Positions 8,561 through 18,920 of a DNA stretch of 64,000 nt are shown here, one piece after another. Below the pieces are notes generated by a model. The model made no database searches and was not told the DNA's origin. It saw nothing but the letters and a program-made list of their open reading frames with translations. The position numbers and the translations under genes are program-made. Numbering within the stretch: position 1 is the first letter of the stretch; every line of letters begins with the position of its first letter. Origin of the DNA: Moraxella osloensis (lineage in GTDB: Bacteria > Pseudomonadota > Gammaproteobacteria > Pseudomonadales > Moraxellaceae). The stretch is taken from the NCBI RefSeq assembly GCF_009867135.1, contig NZ_CP047226.1, forward strand, positions 1,798,001-1,862,000. The letters are read 5' to 3'.

Positions 8561-8935
8561 ATGGCAACTACAAATCAATTAATTCGTAAAGGTCGCAATA
8601 CCATTACTGAAAAATCAAAAGTGCCAGCATTAAAAGCTTGCCCACAACGCCGTGGCGTGTGTACCCGTGTATACACTACCACACCAAAAAAACCAAACTC
8701 AGCGATGCGTAAAGTATGCCGTGTACGTTTGACGTCAGGTTTTGAAGTATCAAGCTACATCGGTGGTGAAGGTCACAACCTACAAGAGCACAGTGTTGTA
8801 CTTATCCGTGGTGGTCGTGTAAAAGACTTACCAGGTGTTCGTTACCATACAGTTCGTGGCGCACTTGACTGTGCCGGCGTAAAAGATCGTAAACAAGGCC
8901 GCTCAAAATACGGCGCAAAACGTCCTAAAGCATAA
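8561..8935 (+). CDS. rpsL: 30S ribosomal protein S12
   Basis: Decoding-centre protein of the small subunit, 124 residues, the normal length. It has the S12 signature around [12 protein letters not shown] and [13 protein letters not shown]43 and K88, whose substitution gives streptomycin resistance in other bacteria, are both lysine here, so no resistance allele is seen. The ATG at 8561 follows GGGAGAGAG at a normal distance and gives the family-standard [11 protein letters not shown] start. First gene of rpsL-rpsG-fusA-tuf. Confidence 0.98.
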   Translation: MATTNQLIRKGRNTITEKSKVPALKACPQRRGVCTRVYTTTPKKPNSAMRKVCRVRLTSGFEVSSYIGGEGHNLQEHSVVLIRGGRVKDLPGVRYHTVRGALDCAGVKDRKQGRSKYGAKRPKA

Positions 8936-9069
8936 TTTTAGCCGTTTTTTACCCCAATTTTTTAACATTGTTTGCATAGTTAATTATAGTTTTACAATAC
9001 TATGCAGTAAGGCTGGTGAAAAGCAACCGCTTAGCTACCAGACTACCCTGAATACACAAGGAAATTATC

Positions 9070-9543
9070 ATGCCTAGACGTCGTGTCATCGCTGCCCGTG
9101 AAATTCTACCAGATCCTAAATTTGGTAGCAAAACACTTGCTAAATTCATCAACCATGTGATGGTTGACGGTAAAAAATCAGTTGCAGAATCAATCGTATA
9201 CGGTGCATTAGACCGTGTTTTACAAAAAAACTCGGGCATTGACCCTGTACAATTTTTTGAAGATACGTTAGAAAGAGTTCGCCCAATGGTGGAAGTAAAA
9301 GCTCGCCGTGTGGGTGGTGCTACCTACCAAGTTCCTATGGAAGTACGTCCCTCCCGTCGTACTGCATTAGCAATGCGTTGGTTAGTTGATGCGGCTGCAA
9401 AACGTTCTGAAAAATCTATGGCTTTACGCTTAGCAGGTGAATTGCTAGACGCGGCTGATGGCAAAGGTAATGCACTGAAAAAACGTGACGAAGTTCACCG
9501 TATGGCTGACGCAAACAAAGCGTTCTCACACTATCGTTTCTAA
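9070..9543 (+). CDS. rpsG: 30S ribosomal protein S7
   Basis: Primary 16S rRNA-binding protein that nucleates the 30S head and binds near the E site. The 157-residue product starts [20 protein letters not shown] and ends in the usual [20 protein letters not shown] pattern. The ATG follows ACAAGGAAATT. It lies 134 bp after rpsL, a gap that in other species can hold an autoregulatory S7-binding structure; no clear one was resolved by eye. Confidence 0.98.
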   Translation: MPRRRVIAAREILPDPKFGSKTLAKFINHVMVDGKKSVAESIVYGALDRVLQKNSGIDPVQFFEDTLERVRPMVEVKARRVGGATYQVPMEVRPSRRTALAMRWLVDAAAKRSEKSMALRLAGELLDAADGKGNALKKRDEVHRMADANKAFSHYRF

Positions 9544-9552
9544 TTGATACTG

Positions 9553-9680
9553 ATTGCTATCACCTAGATAGCAATTAGCTTATAATAAGATAGATGATAT
9601 TGGGTGACTTGAAGTTTGCAAATTCAGCCCAATATTTCATATTGAAAAAGAAGCTTGTCATGCATTTGTCATGGCAAGCT
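9553..9680 (+). other. Two hairpins in the rpsG-fusA spacer (gap 9544-9837)
   Basis: The 294-bp spacer contains a perfect 9-bp hairpin (ATTGCTATC, 9553-9561, with 9567-9575) ten bases after rpsG. An 11-bp hairpin follows (AGCTTGTCATG, 9652-9662, with 9670-9680, one G:U pair). Neither has a T-run. They may be processing sites, partial attenuators or 3'-end protection in the str transcript. Confidence 0.5.
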
Positions 9681-9837
9681 CTTATCATACAGCACTTATG
9701 TCAAGAGTAAGGCTTTCTTTTATCTAGTTGGTTGTCGATCTTTCAATCAAACGTTAAAACTAATTATTATTCATTTTAAGACATAACTGTTTATTGATAA
9801 TGGAATAATTTTAATCTTTAGTCCTTAGGAATTAACT

Positions 9838-11964
9838 ATGGCACGTACAACACCCTTGAATCGCTACCGTAATATCGGTATCTCTGCACACATTGATGCG
9901 GGTAAAACGACAACAACAGAACGTATTTTGTTTTATACAGGTAAAAACCATAAGCTAGGTGAAGTGCATGAAGGTGCTGCAACCATGGACTGGATGGAAC
10001 AAGAACAAGAGCGCGGTATTACCATTACCTCAGCGGCAACCACTTGTTTCTGGTCAGGTATGGCTCATCAATACCCAGAACATCGTATTAACATCATTGA
10101 CACCCCCGGTCACGTTGACTTCACCATTGAAGTAGAACGTTCAATGCGTGTACTTGATGGTGCATGTATGGTTTATTGTGCGGTTGGTGGTGTACAGCCT
10201 CAGTCAGAAACCGTATGGCGTCAAGCGAACAAATACAAAGTACCGCGTCTTGCGTTCGTCAATAAAATGGACCGTACAGGGGCAAACTTCTTCCGCGTTG
10301 TTGAGCAAGTAAAACAACGTCTTGGCGGTAACCCAGTCCCTGTGGTTGTGCCAATCGGTGCGGAAGATACTTTTGAAGGGGTGGTTGACCTTTTAGAGAT
10401 GAAAGCCATTATTTGGGATGTTGCTTCTCAAGGTATGAAATTTGACTATGCTGAAATCCCTGCTGACCTAGCTGACACTGTTGAAGAATGGCGTAGCAAC
10501 ATGGTTGAAGCAGCCGCTGAATCTTCAGAAGAGTTGATGGATAAATACCTAGAAGAAGGTGATTTATCACGTGAAGATATCGTAGCAGGTTTACGTGCAC
10601 GTACCCTAGCCGGCGAAATTCAGCCAATGCTTTGTGGTACTGCGTTCAAAAACAAAGGCGTACAACGTATGCTTGACGCGGTTATCGACTTTTTACCAGC
10701 ACCCAATGACGTTGATGCGATCAAAGGTGTGCTAGATGACAAAGCTGAAACTGAAGCGACGCGTGAGTCATCTGATGATGCACCATTTGCCGGTCTTGCG
10801 TTCAAAATCATGAATGACAAATACGTGGGTAACTTAACTTTCGTCCGTGTTTATTCAGGTGTTGCTAAACAAGGTGACTCTGTTTATAACCCAGTGAAAA
10901 TGAAACGTGAGCGTATTGGTCGTATCGTTGAGATGCACGCTAACTCACAAAAAGAAGTGGATGAAGTTCGCGCAGGTGACATCGTTGCATTTGTAGGTCT
11001 AAAAGATGTAACAACAGGTGATACCCTATGTGACGAAAACAATATCATTACGCTTGAGCGCATGGAATTCCCAGATCCTGTTATTTCATTGGCAGTTGAA
11101 CCAAAAACTAAAGCTGACCAAGAAAAAATGTCAATCGCCCTTAACCGTTTGGCAAAAGAAGACCCTTCATTCCGTGTTCATACCGATGAAGAATCTGGTC
11201 AGACTATCATCAGCGGTATGGGTGAGCTTCACTTAGAAATTCTTGTTGACCGTATGAAACGTGAGTTTAGCGTTGAAGCCAACGTGGGTGCACCACAAGT
11301 AGCTTACCGTGAAACGATTCGTAGCACCGTTGAGCAAGAAGGTAAATTCGTACGCCAAACGGGTGGTCGTGGTAAATTCGGTCATGTATGGTTACGTCTT
11401 GAGCCACTTGATACGGCTGACGGCAAAGAATATGAATTTGTTGAAGAAGTTGTTGGTGGTGTGGTACCAAAAGAGTACTTTGGTGCGGTAGACAAAGGTA
11501 TTCAAGAACGTATGAAAAATGGTGTTCTTGCAGGTTACCCAGTCGTTGGTATTAAAGCAACACTGTATGATGGTTCATACCATGACGTTGACTCAGATGA
11601 GTTGTCGTTCAAAATGGCAGGTTCTATGGCCTTCCGTAAAGGCTTTATGAATGCAAACCCTGTTCTACTTGAGCCAGTTATGAAAGTAGAAGTTGAGACA
11701 CCGGAAGACTACATGGGTGATATCATGGGTGACTTAAACCGTCGCCGTGGTATGGTGCAAGGTATGGATGATATGTTTGGCGGCGTTAAACAAATCCGTG
11801 CTGAAGTCCCACTAGCCGAGATGTTTGGTTATGCAACCCAATTACGTTCAATGTCTCAAGGTCGTGCAACCTACTCAATGGAATTTGCAAAATACGCTGA
11901 GACACCACGTAACGTTGCTGATGAAATCATCAAAAAATTCACTCATAAAGGTGATGACGAATAA
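9838..11964 (+). CDS. fusA: Elongation factor G
   Basis: Translocation GTPase of protein synthesis and, with RRF, of ribosome recycling. At 708 residues it is close to family length. The G1 motif is [10 protein letters not shown]2/G3 are [10 protein letters not shown] and DTPGHVDFT, and G4 is NKMDR. The later domains II-V are intact, including the GRGKFGHVW and [20 protein letters not shown] region of domain IV. The start follows CCTTAGGAATTAACT. Third gene of the str operon. Confidence 0.98.
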   Translation: MARTTPLNRYRNIGISAHIDAGKTTTTERILFYTGKNHKLGEVHEGAATMDWMEQEQERGITITSAATTCFWSGMAHQYPEHRINIIDTPGHVDFTIEVERSMRVLDGACMVYCAVGGVQPQSETVWRQANKYKVPRLAFVNKMDRTGANFFRVVEQVKQRLGGNPVPVVVPIGAEDTFEGVVDLLEMKAIIWDVASQGMKFDYAEIPADLADTVEEWRSNMVEAAAESSEELMDKYLEEGDLSREDIVAGLRARTLAGEIQPMLCGTAFKNKGVQRMLDAVIDFLPAPNDVDAIKGVLDDKAETEATRESSDDAPFAGLAFKIMNDKYVGNLTFVRVYSGVAKQGDSVYNPVKMKRERIGRIVEMHANSQKEVDEVRAGDIVAFVGLKDVTTGDTLCDENNIITLERMEFPDPVISLAVEPKTKADQEKMSIALNRLAKEDPSFRVHTDEESGQTIISGMGELHLEILVDRMKREFSVEANVGAPQVAYRETIRSTVEQEGKFVRQTGGRGKFGHVWLRLEPLDTADGKEYEFVEEVVGGVVPKEYFGAVDKGIQERMKNGVLAGYPVVGIKATLYDGSYHDVDSDELSFKMAGSMAFRKGFMNANPVLLEPVMKVEVETPEDYMGDIMGDLNRRRGMVQGMDDMFGGVKQIRAEVPLAEMFGYATQLRSMSQGRATYSMEFAKYAETPRNVADEIIKKFTHKGDDE

Positions 11965-12042
11965 GTTTGATTGGCAATTTGGTGGTTAAACCCACTCAAA
12001 TTCTTCAATCCTATTCGACACTGTTAAAATTATAAGTTAGCC

Positions 12043-12074
12043 AATTTGACCTGTTAAATTTAATGGGTCAAATT
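12043..12074 (+). other. Hairpin in the fusA-tuf spacer
   Basis: AATTTGACC (12043-12051) pairs perfectly with GGTCAAATT (12066-12074) across a 14-nt A/T-rich loop. The 187-bp spacer separates tuf from fusA and may let tuf be expressed above the rest of the operon by processing or an internal promoter. No T-run follows. Confidence 0.4.
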
Positions 12075-12151
12075 TTCATAACCTATAAGCGTTGATAATA
12101 AAGTAAATGACCTAAGACATTGGGTTAATATTAACAAAAGAGGATTAAATT

Positions 12152-13342
12152 ATGGCAAAGGCCAAGTTTGAACGTACTAAACCACACGTTAACGTAGGCA
12201 CCATTGGACACGTTGACCATGGTAAAACAACCCTAACAGCTGCGATTGCAACCGTAGCAGCAAAACACAACGGTGGTGAAGCCAAAGACTACGCGTCAAT
12301 TGACTCAGCCCCTGAAGAAAAAGCCCGTGGTATCACCATCAACACCTCACACATTGAATATGACACCCAAGCACGTCACTACGCACACGTAGACTGTCCT
12401 GGCCATGCTGACTATGTTAAAAACATGATCACTGGTGCAGCACAGATGGACGGCGCTATCTTAGTTGTATCAGCCACTGACGGCCCAATGCCACAAACCC
12501 GTGAACACATCCTACTATCACGCCAAGTAGGTGTACCATACATCATGGTATTCATGAACAAATGTGACATGGTTGATGACGAAGAACTACTAGAACTTGT
12601 CGAAATGGAAGTACGCGAACTACTATCAAGCTACGACTTCCCTGGCGATGACACCCCAATCATCAAAGGTTCTGCCCTAGAAGCCCTAAACGGCGGCGAA
12701 GGCAAATACGGTGAACCAGCCGTACTAGAACTACTTGACACCCTAGACAGCTACATCCCAGAACCAGAACGTGCGATTGACAAACCATTCTTGATGCCAA
12801 TCGAAGACGTATTCTCAATCTCTGGTCGTGGTACAGTCGTAACCGGTCGTGTAGAATCAGGCATCATCAAAGTTGGTGAAGAAATTGAAATCGTTGGTAT
12901 CAAACCAACCACCAAAACCACCTGTACTGGCGTTGAAATGTTCCGTAAACTGCTAGACGAAGGTCGTGCAGGCGAGAACTGTGGTGTACTACTACGTGGT
13001 ACCAAACGTGAAGACGTACAACGTGGTCAAGTATTGGCTAAACCAGGTTCAATCAAACCACACACCAAATTTGACGCAGAAGTATATGTACTATCAAAAG
13101 AAGAAGGTGGTCGTCACACCCCATTCCTAAATGGTTACCGTCCACAATTCTACTTCCGTACCACTGACGTAACTGGCGCAATCCAATTACCAGAAGGTAC
13201 AGAGATGGTAATGCCTGGCGATAACGTTGAAATGAACGTAGAGCTAATCCACCCAATCGCAATGGACCAAGGCTTACGCTTTGCAATCCGTGAAGGTGGC
13301 CGTACTGTAGGTGCGGGTGTTGTTGCTAAAGTTAACGACTAA
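12152..13342 (+). CDS. tuf: Elongation factor Tu
   Basis: GTPase that delivers aminoacyl-tRNA to the ribosome. It has 396 residues, with GHVDHGKTT (G1), DCPGHADYV (G3), NKCDM (G4) and the GRGTVVTGR and GRTVGAGVV segments of domains 2 and 3. Codon use is strongly biased (e.g. CTA, ACC and GGT runs), as expected for a very highly expressed gene. The ATG follows AAAGAGGATTAAATT. Last gene of the str operon, closed by the terminator at 13361. Confidence 0.98.
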   Translation: MAKAKFERTKPHVNVGTIGHVDHGKTTLTAAIATVAAKHNGGEAKDYASIDSAPEEKARGITINTSHIEYDTQARHYAHVDCPGHADYVKNMITGAAQMDGAILVVSATDGPMPQTREHILLSRQVGVPYIMVFMNKCDMVDDEELLELVEMEVRELLSSYDFPGDDTPIIKGSALEALNGGEGKYGEPAVLELLDTLDSYIPEPERAIDKPFLMPIEDVFSISGRGTVVTGRVESGIIKVGEEIEIVGIKPTTKTTCTGVEMFRKLLDEGRAGENCGVLLRGTKREDVQRGQVLAKPGSIKPHTKFDAEVYVLSKEEGGRHTPFLNGYRPQFYFRTTDVTGAIQLPEGTEMVMPGDNVEMNVELIHPIAMDQGLRFAIREGGRTVGAGVVAKVND

Positions 13343-13360
13343 TCGTTAGTAAGCACATAA

Positions 13361-13388
13361 AAGAGTCACTTCGGTGGCTCTTTTTTTA
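13361..13388 (+). terminator. Rho-independent terminator of the str operon
   Basis: A 9-bp stem (AAGAGTCAC with GTGGCTCTT, one G:U) is capped by a TTCG tetraloop and followed by a T-run. It starts 18 bp after the tuf stop. Confidence 0.92.
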
Positions 13389-13474
13389 TGCCTACGCTTT
13401 TATTAACCGGTTAATTTGCCACTAAAATTTACTTTTGGTTAATATTGGTTTATTGGTTTAAGTGGTTTTAGACA

Positions 13475-13502
13475 ATAAAAAAGCCAAGCGTTATGCTTGG
13501 CT
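13475..13502 (-). terminator. Rho-independent terminator of the cytochrome c4 gene
   Basis: On the minus strand AGCCAAGC pairs with GCTTGGCT around a 5-nt loop and is followed by TTTTTTATT. It lies 20 bp after the cytochrome stop. Confidence 0.88.
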
Positions 13503-13522
13503 AAATAATATACCGCTAAATA

Positions 13523-14191
13523 CTAGTGTAGAGCGCTGATATAGTCAGACAATACTTTAATGTCATTGTCTGATAATTTTGATGCCACGATTTGCATCAT
13601 GCCTTTATCGCCTTTTTTAGACGCATCATTCATACGCGTTTGTGATGGGTCGGTCACATCGTCTTCACGACCTGCCGCACGAAATAGTTTTAATTGGGTT
13701 GCGATATAAGCTGAATGTTGACCCCCAATACGTGGGAAAGCGGCTAAATCGTTGCCATTGGCTTTACCACCGTGACAGCCTGCACAAGGAATCACACCGC
13801 GTTTGCTATTACCACCATAATACAATTTTTGCGCTGTTGCTGCGTAAGCAGGATTGGCATAACCTACCCCCCAACGTGGTTGGCTTGCATAATAACCTGC
13901 CACATTCGCCATGTCTTGGTCATTTAATTTTGCCACTTGCGCTGACATGATAGGGTTGACACGCGCGCCTGATTTGAATTCGGTTAGCTGTTTATAGAGA
14001 TACTTAACATTTTGTCCGCCAAGGTTAGGCTGTGCAGGAACAGTGCTAACGCCATTGACGCCATGACAAGCACCACAAACTGATTCAGCCATAACCTTAC
14101 CTTTGGCAATGTCATATTTTGGTACGGTAACAGCTGCAGAACCGCTTACGCTGGCAATTAAAAGGCTTGCGGCAGTGAGTATTTTTTTCAT
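13523..14191 (-). CDS. Periplasmic di-heme cytochrome c4
   Basis: Electron carrier linking the cytochrome bc1 complex to terminal oxidases. The 222-residue precursor has a signal peptide (MKKILTAASLLIASVSGSAA, cleavage about residue 20). Two class I cytochrome c domains follow, each with one CXXCH: VCGACHG (C39-H43) and IPCAGCHGG. Methionine ligands lie in the NPIM and KGMMQIV segments. The start is set at the ATG at 14191, which follows TAGGAATT by 7-8 nt. A TTG three codons upstream is too close to that site. Monocistronic, with its own terminator. Confidence 0.92.
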   Translation of the reverse strand: MKKILTAASLLIASVSGSAAVTVPKYDIAKGKVMAESVCGACHGVNGVSTVPAQPNLGGQNVKYLYKQLTEFKSGARVNPIMSAQVAKLNDQDMANVAGYYASQPRWGVGYANPAYAATAQKLYYGGNSKRGVIPCAGCHGGKANGNDLAAFPRIGGQHSAYIATQLKLFRAAGREDDVTDPSQTRMNDASKKGDKGMMQIVASKLSDNDIKVLSDYISALH

Positions 14192-14683
14192 CGGTAACAA
14201 TTCCTACTAAAGCGTGTTGGTTATGACTCACAATGAGCTAGCGACAAAGGCATTACTTACAATATCAAAGCAACACCCAGTTATCATCATACATATTTAT
14301 TGCTTTAACACGGGTGAATGTATCTACTAAGTTACAATATTATAGCAAGACAACCATGCGCTTGTCTGCAAAATTTGTAGGCTACCCCACTAATAATGAA
14401 CACTAATCATGTGGCTAATACGACATTTAAGTTAGCTAAATGATTTTAAAACACCGAGGGTTTTGTCGATTACAGTGATGGTGATGATTAAAACCATAAT
14501 CGAATAATTGATATGGCTGATTATTATGCCATAACTCGATAATCATGTAAAAGTCATTTGCAGGTTGACAAGTGGGTTTCACTACAAAAAATATCTCACA
14601 GAACAGCGGTAGCAATTGCTCAAAATTTTGGGTTATGGGTATTTGCTGATACAATAGCGCTTTAACATTAAGATTATGTGCTA
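14192..14683. other. Divergent intergenic region, no gene supported
   Basis: 492 bp between the divergent cytochrome c4 and engB genes. It must hold both promoters, but no box good enough to call was seen. A 72-codon minus-strand frame (14436-14654) has a His/Asn-rich tail and no recognisable ribosome-binding site, and is not called. No tRNA-like or riboswitch-like fold was recognised. Confidence 0.5.
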
Positions 14684-15385
14684 ATGATGGATTCTACTAA
14701 CACCTTTGCGCCAACTGCGATTACTGACGATAGTGATGCGGCAAAACGCTGGTTGCATCAAACCCAATTTATGCTGTCTGCCCCTACCTTTAAACTGTGT
14801 CCTGCCGATACGGGTCGCGAAGTTGCTTTTGCTGGCCGCTCAAATGCTGGTAAGTCCTCTTGCATTAATGCATTGACCCAGCAGCGCCAGTTAGCCCGTT
14901 CCTCCAAAACCCCAGGTCGCACCCAAATGATTAACTTTTTTAATATGGGCAATTTGGATCAGCGGTTGGTGGATTTGCCGGGGTATGGCTATGCCGCCGT
15001 GCCCGAGGCGATGAAAAAAGAATGGCAGTCAGAGCTGGAAAAATACCTAATTTCGCGTAAAAGCCTCGCCGGTTTAGTGCTGCTCACAGACATTCGCCAT
15101 CCACTAAAATTCTTTGATGAGCAAATGCTACACTGGGCAAAAGACGGTGAGCTTGAGGTTCATGTGCTATTAACCAAAGCCGATAAGCTCAAATACGGCG
15201 CTGCCAAAAACACGCTGCAGCAAACCCGCAATCAGCTTAATAAATTAAAATTGCCGTTTAGTATTCAATTATTTTCTGCCCAAGATAGAATTGGGCTCGA
15301 AGAACTGTCATTAAAACTTGGCAATTGGTTGGCACTACCCGAGCAGGATGAGCCAACGGATAATGAATCTACGTTAGCCGTCTAA
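14684..15385 (+). CDS. engB: Ribosome-biogenesis GTPase EngB/YsxC (YihA)
   Basis: Essential small GTPase needed for late 50S assembly. The product of about 233 residues has the EngB order: a hydrophobic lead (FMLSAPTFKLCP), G1 GRSNAGKSS, switch I around KTPGRTQMINFF, G3 DLPGYGYA and G4 LLTKADKL. The C-terminus has an extra acidic tail (EQDEPTDNES). Start choice is uncertain: GTG at 14678, ATG at 14684 or ATG at 14687 are all possible and no strong ribosome-binding site decides. It is convergent with the protease gene, only 3 bp apart. Confidence 0.93.
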   Translation: MMDSTNTFAPTAITDDSDAAKRWLHQTQFMLSAPTFKLCPADTGREVAFAGRSNAGKSSCINALTQQRQLARSSKTPGRTQMINFFNMGNLDQRLVDLPGYGYAAVPEAMKKEWQSELEKYLISRKSLAGLVLLTDIRHPLKFFDEQMLHWAKDGELEVHVLLTKADKLKYGAAKNTLQQTRNQLNKLKLPFSIQLFSAQDRIGLEELSLKLGNWLALPEQDEPTDNESTLAV

Positions 15386-15388
15386 TGG

Positions 15389-17008
15389 TTAAGAGGGTTT
15401 AAACTGATTGGCATCTTGCACTTGGTTGATTTGCTGATTCAGCAGTGCCAGCAAAGATTGGTTACTAGGTAGCTGCTTTGCTAACGATTTGGCTTGGGTC
15501 AGTGATGTCACCGCGTCTTTTAGCTCATTGCGCCATAACTCGCCATACGCGCGATAGCGTAACGTATTGATGCGATAAATCAGTTGCTCATCGCCGCTAC
15601 GATGTTTTGCGAGTAGTTGACTGGCTTGCTGCAATCGATCCCACAGCATGACGTCACGGGGATTTTGCTTGGATAAGGGTTGAAGTAGCGCTAATACTTG
15701 TTGACCACTTTCTGCAGTAGGACGATATTTTAAATAAATATCACTCAGATAGCGTGGCACATCTGTGCGCTCAGGATACACAGAGGCGAGTTGCTGCAAT
15801 TTAGCGATTGCCACATCAACATTGCCTTGCTGCGCCGCTAACTGACTAAATGTCACGACTGCCAGCGGATTGGCGAGCGTGTTGATGTCCTTATCAAAAT
15901 CCTGCATTAAACTTTGTGCTGCTTTGGGTTGTCCGTTATCGAGATAATAATTAATCAGCGCAAGCTTGGCACCTTTACTGGTTTTCGCCCCTTGTTCCAA
16001 ATCGGCTTTATTGACTAGATAGCCATAGTAGCGAGCACGCCACTGGATTTGTTCAAACAGTTGCGCACGCTGCTGTTGAATAGATTGATAACGGTTTGAT
16101 GCCATATTGGCCTGGCTATCACGCTTATAAGTTGCGACTCGTGCCCTTGCTTCACTGATTCTATCTGCGGTGAGCGGATGGCTTAAAATAAAACTGGGAA
16201 TCAAGGTGTTGCTTTTGACAGGGTTTTGTTGGTCTAGGGTAGCAAAGAAACTGGGCATGGCATTGACATCATAGCCCGCCTGGTTCATGATTTGCATGCC
16301 AATACGGTCGGCTTCTCGCTCTTGCCCACGGCTATAAGAGGCAGCAGCGTTGGCAGATATCGCCTGAGAGCCTAGCATGACAGCGGCAGCGGCATCACCA
16401 TCCCCGACTTTGGATGCTGCAACACCCGCCAAAAGACCACCTGCCTGCATCAGTAGCTGTTTGGTCTTTTCATCATTGCGATGTTGATAATGGCGCTGGC
16501 TGACATGAGCAATCTCATGCGCGACGACGCTCACTATTTCATCCAAACTTTTAGCTTTATCCAACAAACCGACATTGATGCCGATAAGCCCAGACGGTAC
16601 CGCAAAGGCATTGATTTGCTTGTCATTGATAATCACCAGCCCCATGGGTGCGTTGAGACCTGCCACCGCATTGATTTGCCACACAATTTGTTCAAGCGAT
16701 TGCTGCAACCAAGGGTCTTTTATCAGCGCTGCATTGCCGTTGATTTGTCGAAACGCCCACTCACCGACTTGACGATTTTGCTCGGTATCGATGAGCGCTT
16801 GTCCATTGTCCATAGAGGCTAATTGACCATTGACTTGGGTAGGCTCAGCACTTGCAATCATGGCTGAATTAAAAGCGGGCACACTTTGATAGGAAAAGTT
16901 ATCGACAGCAAGCACGCCCGTTGATAGGGTACTTAATACAGCAACTACGGGCGTTTTTCTAAATAAATAACTAGCAGATAAATAACTAGCAAGTGGATTG
17001 ATGGGCAT
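15389..17008 (-). CDS. bepA: Periplasmic M48-family zinc metalloprotease with TPR domain (BepA type)
   Basis: Likely an envelope quality-control protease/chaperone for outer-membrane proteins. The 539-residue protein has an N-terminal hydrophobic signal region (about 15-35). The M48 catalytic domain contains HEIAH (H164, E165, H168) and the third-ligand region READRIG. A C-terminal half of repeated helices (about 330-535), including QPKAAQSLMQDF and QQGNVDVAIAKLQQL, is consistent with tetratricopeptide repeats. E. coli BepA is about 487 residues; this one has a longer N-terminus. The BepA name is inferred from domain order. Confidence 0.85.
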   Translation of the reverse strand: MPINPLASYLSASYLFRKTPVVAVLSTLSTGVLAVDNFSYQSVPAFNSAMIASAEPTQVNGQLASMDNGQALIDTEQNRQVGEWAFRQINGNAALIKDPWLQQSLEQIVWQINAVAGLNAPMGLVIINDKQINAFAVPSGLIGINVGLLDKAKSLDEIVSVVAHEIAHVSQRHYQHRNDEKTKQLLMQAGGLLAGVAASKVGDGDAAAAVMLGSQAISANAAASYSRGQEREADRIGMQIMNQAGYDVNAMPSFFATLDQQNPVKSNTLIPSFILSHPLTADRISEARARVATYKRDSQANMASNRYQSIQQQRAQLFEQIQWRARYYGYLVNKADLEQGAKTSKGAKLALINYYLDNGQPKAAQSLMQDFDKDINTLANPLAVVTFSQLAAQQGNVDVAIAKLQQLASVYPERTDVPRYLSDIYLKYRPTAESGQQVLALLQPLSKQNPRDVMLWDRLQQASQLLAKHRSGDEQLIYRINTLRYRAYGELWRNELKDAVTSLTQAKSLAKQLPSNQSLLALLNQQINQVQDANQFKPS

Positions 17009-17296
17009 GCGCGACCTTTGACAGCGAATTAGCTTAGAATGATGTTTTAAAAAATGGTGTTTAAAAAAAGATAAATGCTAAATAATACTGCTCAATATAC
17101 AAATTTCAGCAGCTTTAAAAAGCCAAATTTTGTAATGATATCTTGCTACAATCTACCGACTACTGAATGCAGGATAAAGGTTAAATTTTCAAAAATATAA
17201 TACTAACTTTGATTTATCTCAATCGTCTACACTTGTAATTTAGCCTATAATAACCATCTAACACACTTTGAATTTTCCAGTAGCGATTTTATTACC

Positions 17297-17659
17297 ATGA
17301 CGGATTCTTCTCAGATTACGCTAAATCCTGCCTTACTATCGGATGGCGCCTTTTGCCAAGATTGGGGATTGTTTCGCTCAGGCGAACATAACGATATCCA
17401 CATCAATGCTCAAATTGAGCACTATGTAGATGGTAAAGGACTCGCCTGCCCGATGCCGCTACTTAAACTTAAAATGGCACTAAAAAAAACCGCGTTGGGT
17501 CATGCGGTGTATGTGACTGCAACCGACCCCAATAGCAAGCGTGACATCGCAGCTTTTTGTCAGCATGCCGGATATACTCTGGTGCAACAGACATCAATCA
17601 CACCGTCTGAAAATACAACAGACACAATCTTTCACTCGATCATAACCAAAAATTGCTAA
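17297..17659 (+). CDS. TusA-family sulfur-carrier protein
   Basis: Small protein of the TusA/SirA family that relays persulfide sulfur, for example to tRNA 2-thiouridine or other pathways. The active-site motif GLACPMPLLKLK places the catalytic cysteine at C51. It is followed by the usual beta-alpha-beta pattern and DPNSKRDIAAFC. The domain occupies residues about 43-115, so there is an unusual N-terminal extension of about 40 residues. Located 74 bp upstream of rpoH on the same strand. Family call firm, specific pathway unknown. Confidence 0.85.
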   Translation: MTDSSQITLNPALLSDGAFCQDWGLFRSGEHNDIHINAQIEHYVDGKGLACPMPLLKLKMALKKTALGHAVYVTATDPNSKRDIAAFCQHAGYTLVQQTSITPSENTTDTIFHSIITKNC

Positions 17660-17733
17660 ACGCCTCTTACAAAAAAGCTGGCTTTAAGGCATACTAAATA
17701 ACAGAAATTAAAGGACAATTGACAGGCTATTTC

Positions 17734-18915
17734 ATGGCTACAAAGACCAAAACAACGACAATAAAAAAGACTGCCAACGCAAAAAAATCGACCAAGCTTG
17801 ATGATAAGCTCAATGGCGATCCACACGCTGCATTTGATGACATCGACGATGACGAACTCGATGAATTTGACGAGCCAGACTTTGATAGCTTAGGTGACGA
17901 CGATATTGACCTTGCACAGCTCCCTGATAGTTATGATGACTATGATGAGTTGGTGGACGAGGCTGATGACGACTATGACGATGAGTTTGCTGAAAAACCA
18001 CGAAAAACTGTATCGCGACCCCGTCAAAAGAAAGCCATGACCAATGCCCTTGTTCCTACCATGCCGACTGCGTTATCTGCCCCTGGGGTGAATTTAGGCG
18101 CGTATATCAACGCGGTTCATCAAATTCCTATTTTGACGGCAGAGCAAGAGCAGGAGCTAGCGCATCGCTATACCGACGAAGGGGATGTAGAAGCAGCACG
18201 GCTGCTGGTTATGTCGCATCTGCGATTTGTGATTCACATTGCGCGCAGTTACTCTGGCTATGGCTTGCCACAAGGCGACTTGATTCAAGAAGGCAACGTC
18301 GGCTTGATGAAAGCGGTGAAACGTTTTGACCCAAATAAAGGCGTGCGTTTGGTGTCTTTTGCCGTGCACTGGATTAAAGCTGAAATCCATGAGTTTGTGA
18401 TTCGCAACTGGCGTATCGTCAAAGTCGCGACCACCAAAGCGCACCGCAAGCTGTTTTTTAACTTGCGCTCACTGAAAAAAACCAACAACCAGTTAACGCT
18501 CGAAGAAGCCGAAGCGATTGCCAAAGACTTAAATGTTACCGTCAAACAAGTGTTAGAGATGGAAAGTCGTCTGACTTCTTATGATGCATCGTTTGAAGCA
18601 CAAAGTGATGATGAAGACGAAGGTCGCTATGCACCGCAGTATTTTTTAGAAGATGCGGCTGACCCAGCCGATATGGTAGAAGATGCTGATTGGGAAGAAA
18701 ATAACAATTCAGCCTTGATGGAAGCGATGGAAGACTTAGACGATCGCTCTCGGGATATTGTACAGCAGCGCTGGCTTAATGAGCAAAAAGCGACCTTGCA
18801 CGAGTTGGCGGCAGAGTATAATATCTCAGCGGAACGGGTTCGCCAAATTGAAAAAAATGCCATGGATAAAATCAAAGAAGCCATGCTAGCCAATACCCAT
18901 TTGCAGTTGGATTAA
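17734..18915 (+). CDS. rpoH: RNA polymerase sigma-32 (heat-shock sigma factor) with acidic N-terminal extension
   Basis: Directs transcription of heat-shock genes. The conserved sigma factor begins near residue 102 (ATG at 18037) and runs 292 residues, normal for RpoH. It shows region 2 (LRFVIHIARSYSGYGLPQGDLIQEGN, here split as LRFVIHIARS and QGDLIQEGN), the RpoH box (HRKLFFNLR) and the region 4 helix-turn-helix (ERVRQIEKNAMDKI). Ahead of it the same frame encodes about 100 extra residues: a Lys/Thr-rich start (TKTKTTTIKK), then a very acidic Asp/Glu/Tyr stretch, then a basic linker (RPRQKK). AGG 7 nt before the ATG at 17734 supports the long form. The internal ATG at 18037 is an alternative start. 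A TTG at 17719 is also possible. Confidence 0.9.
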   Translation: MATKTKTTTIKKTANAKKSTKLDDKLNGDPHAAFDDIDDDELDEFDEPDFDSLGDDDIDLAQLPDSYDDYDELVDEADDDYDDEFAEKPRKTVSRPRQKKAMTNALVPTMPTALSAPGVNLGAYINAVHQIPILTAEQEQELAHRYTDEGDVEAARLLVMSHLRFVIHIARSYSGYGLPQGDLIQEGNVGLMKAVKRFDPNKGVRLVSFAVHWIKAEIHEFVIRNWRIVKVATTKAHRKLFFNLRSLKKTNNQLTLEEAEAIAKDLNVTVKQVLEMESRLTSYDASFEAQSDDEDEGRYAPQYFLEDAADPADMVEDADWEENNNSALMEAMEDLDDRSRDIVQQRWLNEQKATLHELAAEYNISAERVRQIEKNAMDKIKEAMLANTHLQLD

Positions 18916-18920
18916 CTGTC

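Noticed and set aside
8693..8826. Streptomycin-resistance allele in rpsL
   Set aside because: K43 and K88 are both the wild-type lysine.
14436..14654. 72-codon minus-strand gene in the cytochrome c4-engB gap
   Set aside because: No ribosome-binding site, a low-complexity His/Asn tail and no recognisable family; it fits a chance frame in an A/T-rich gap.
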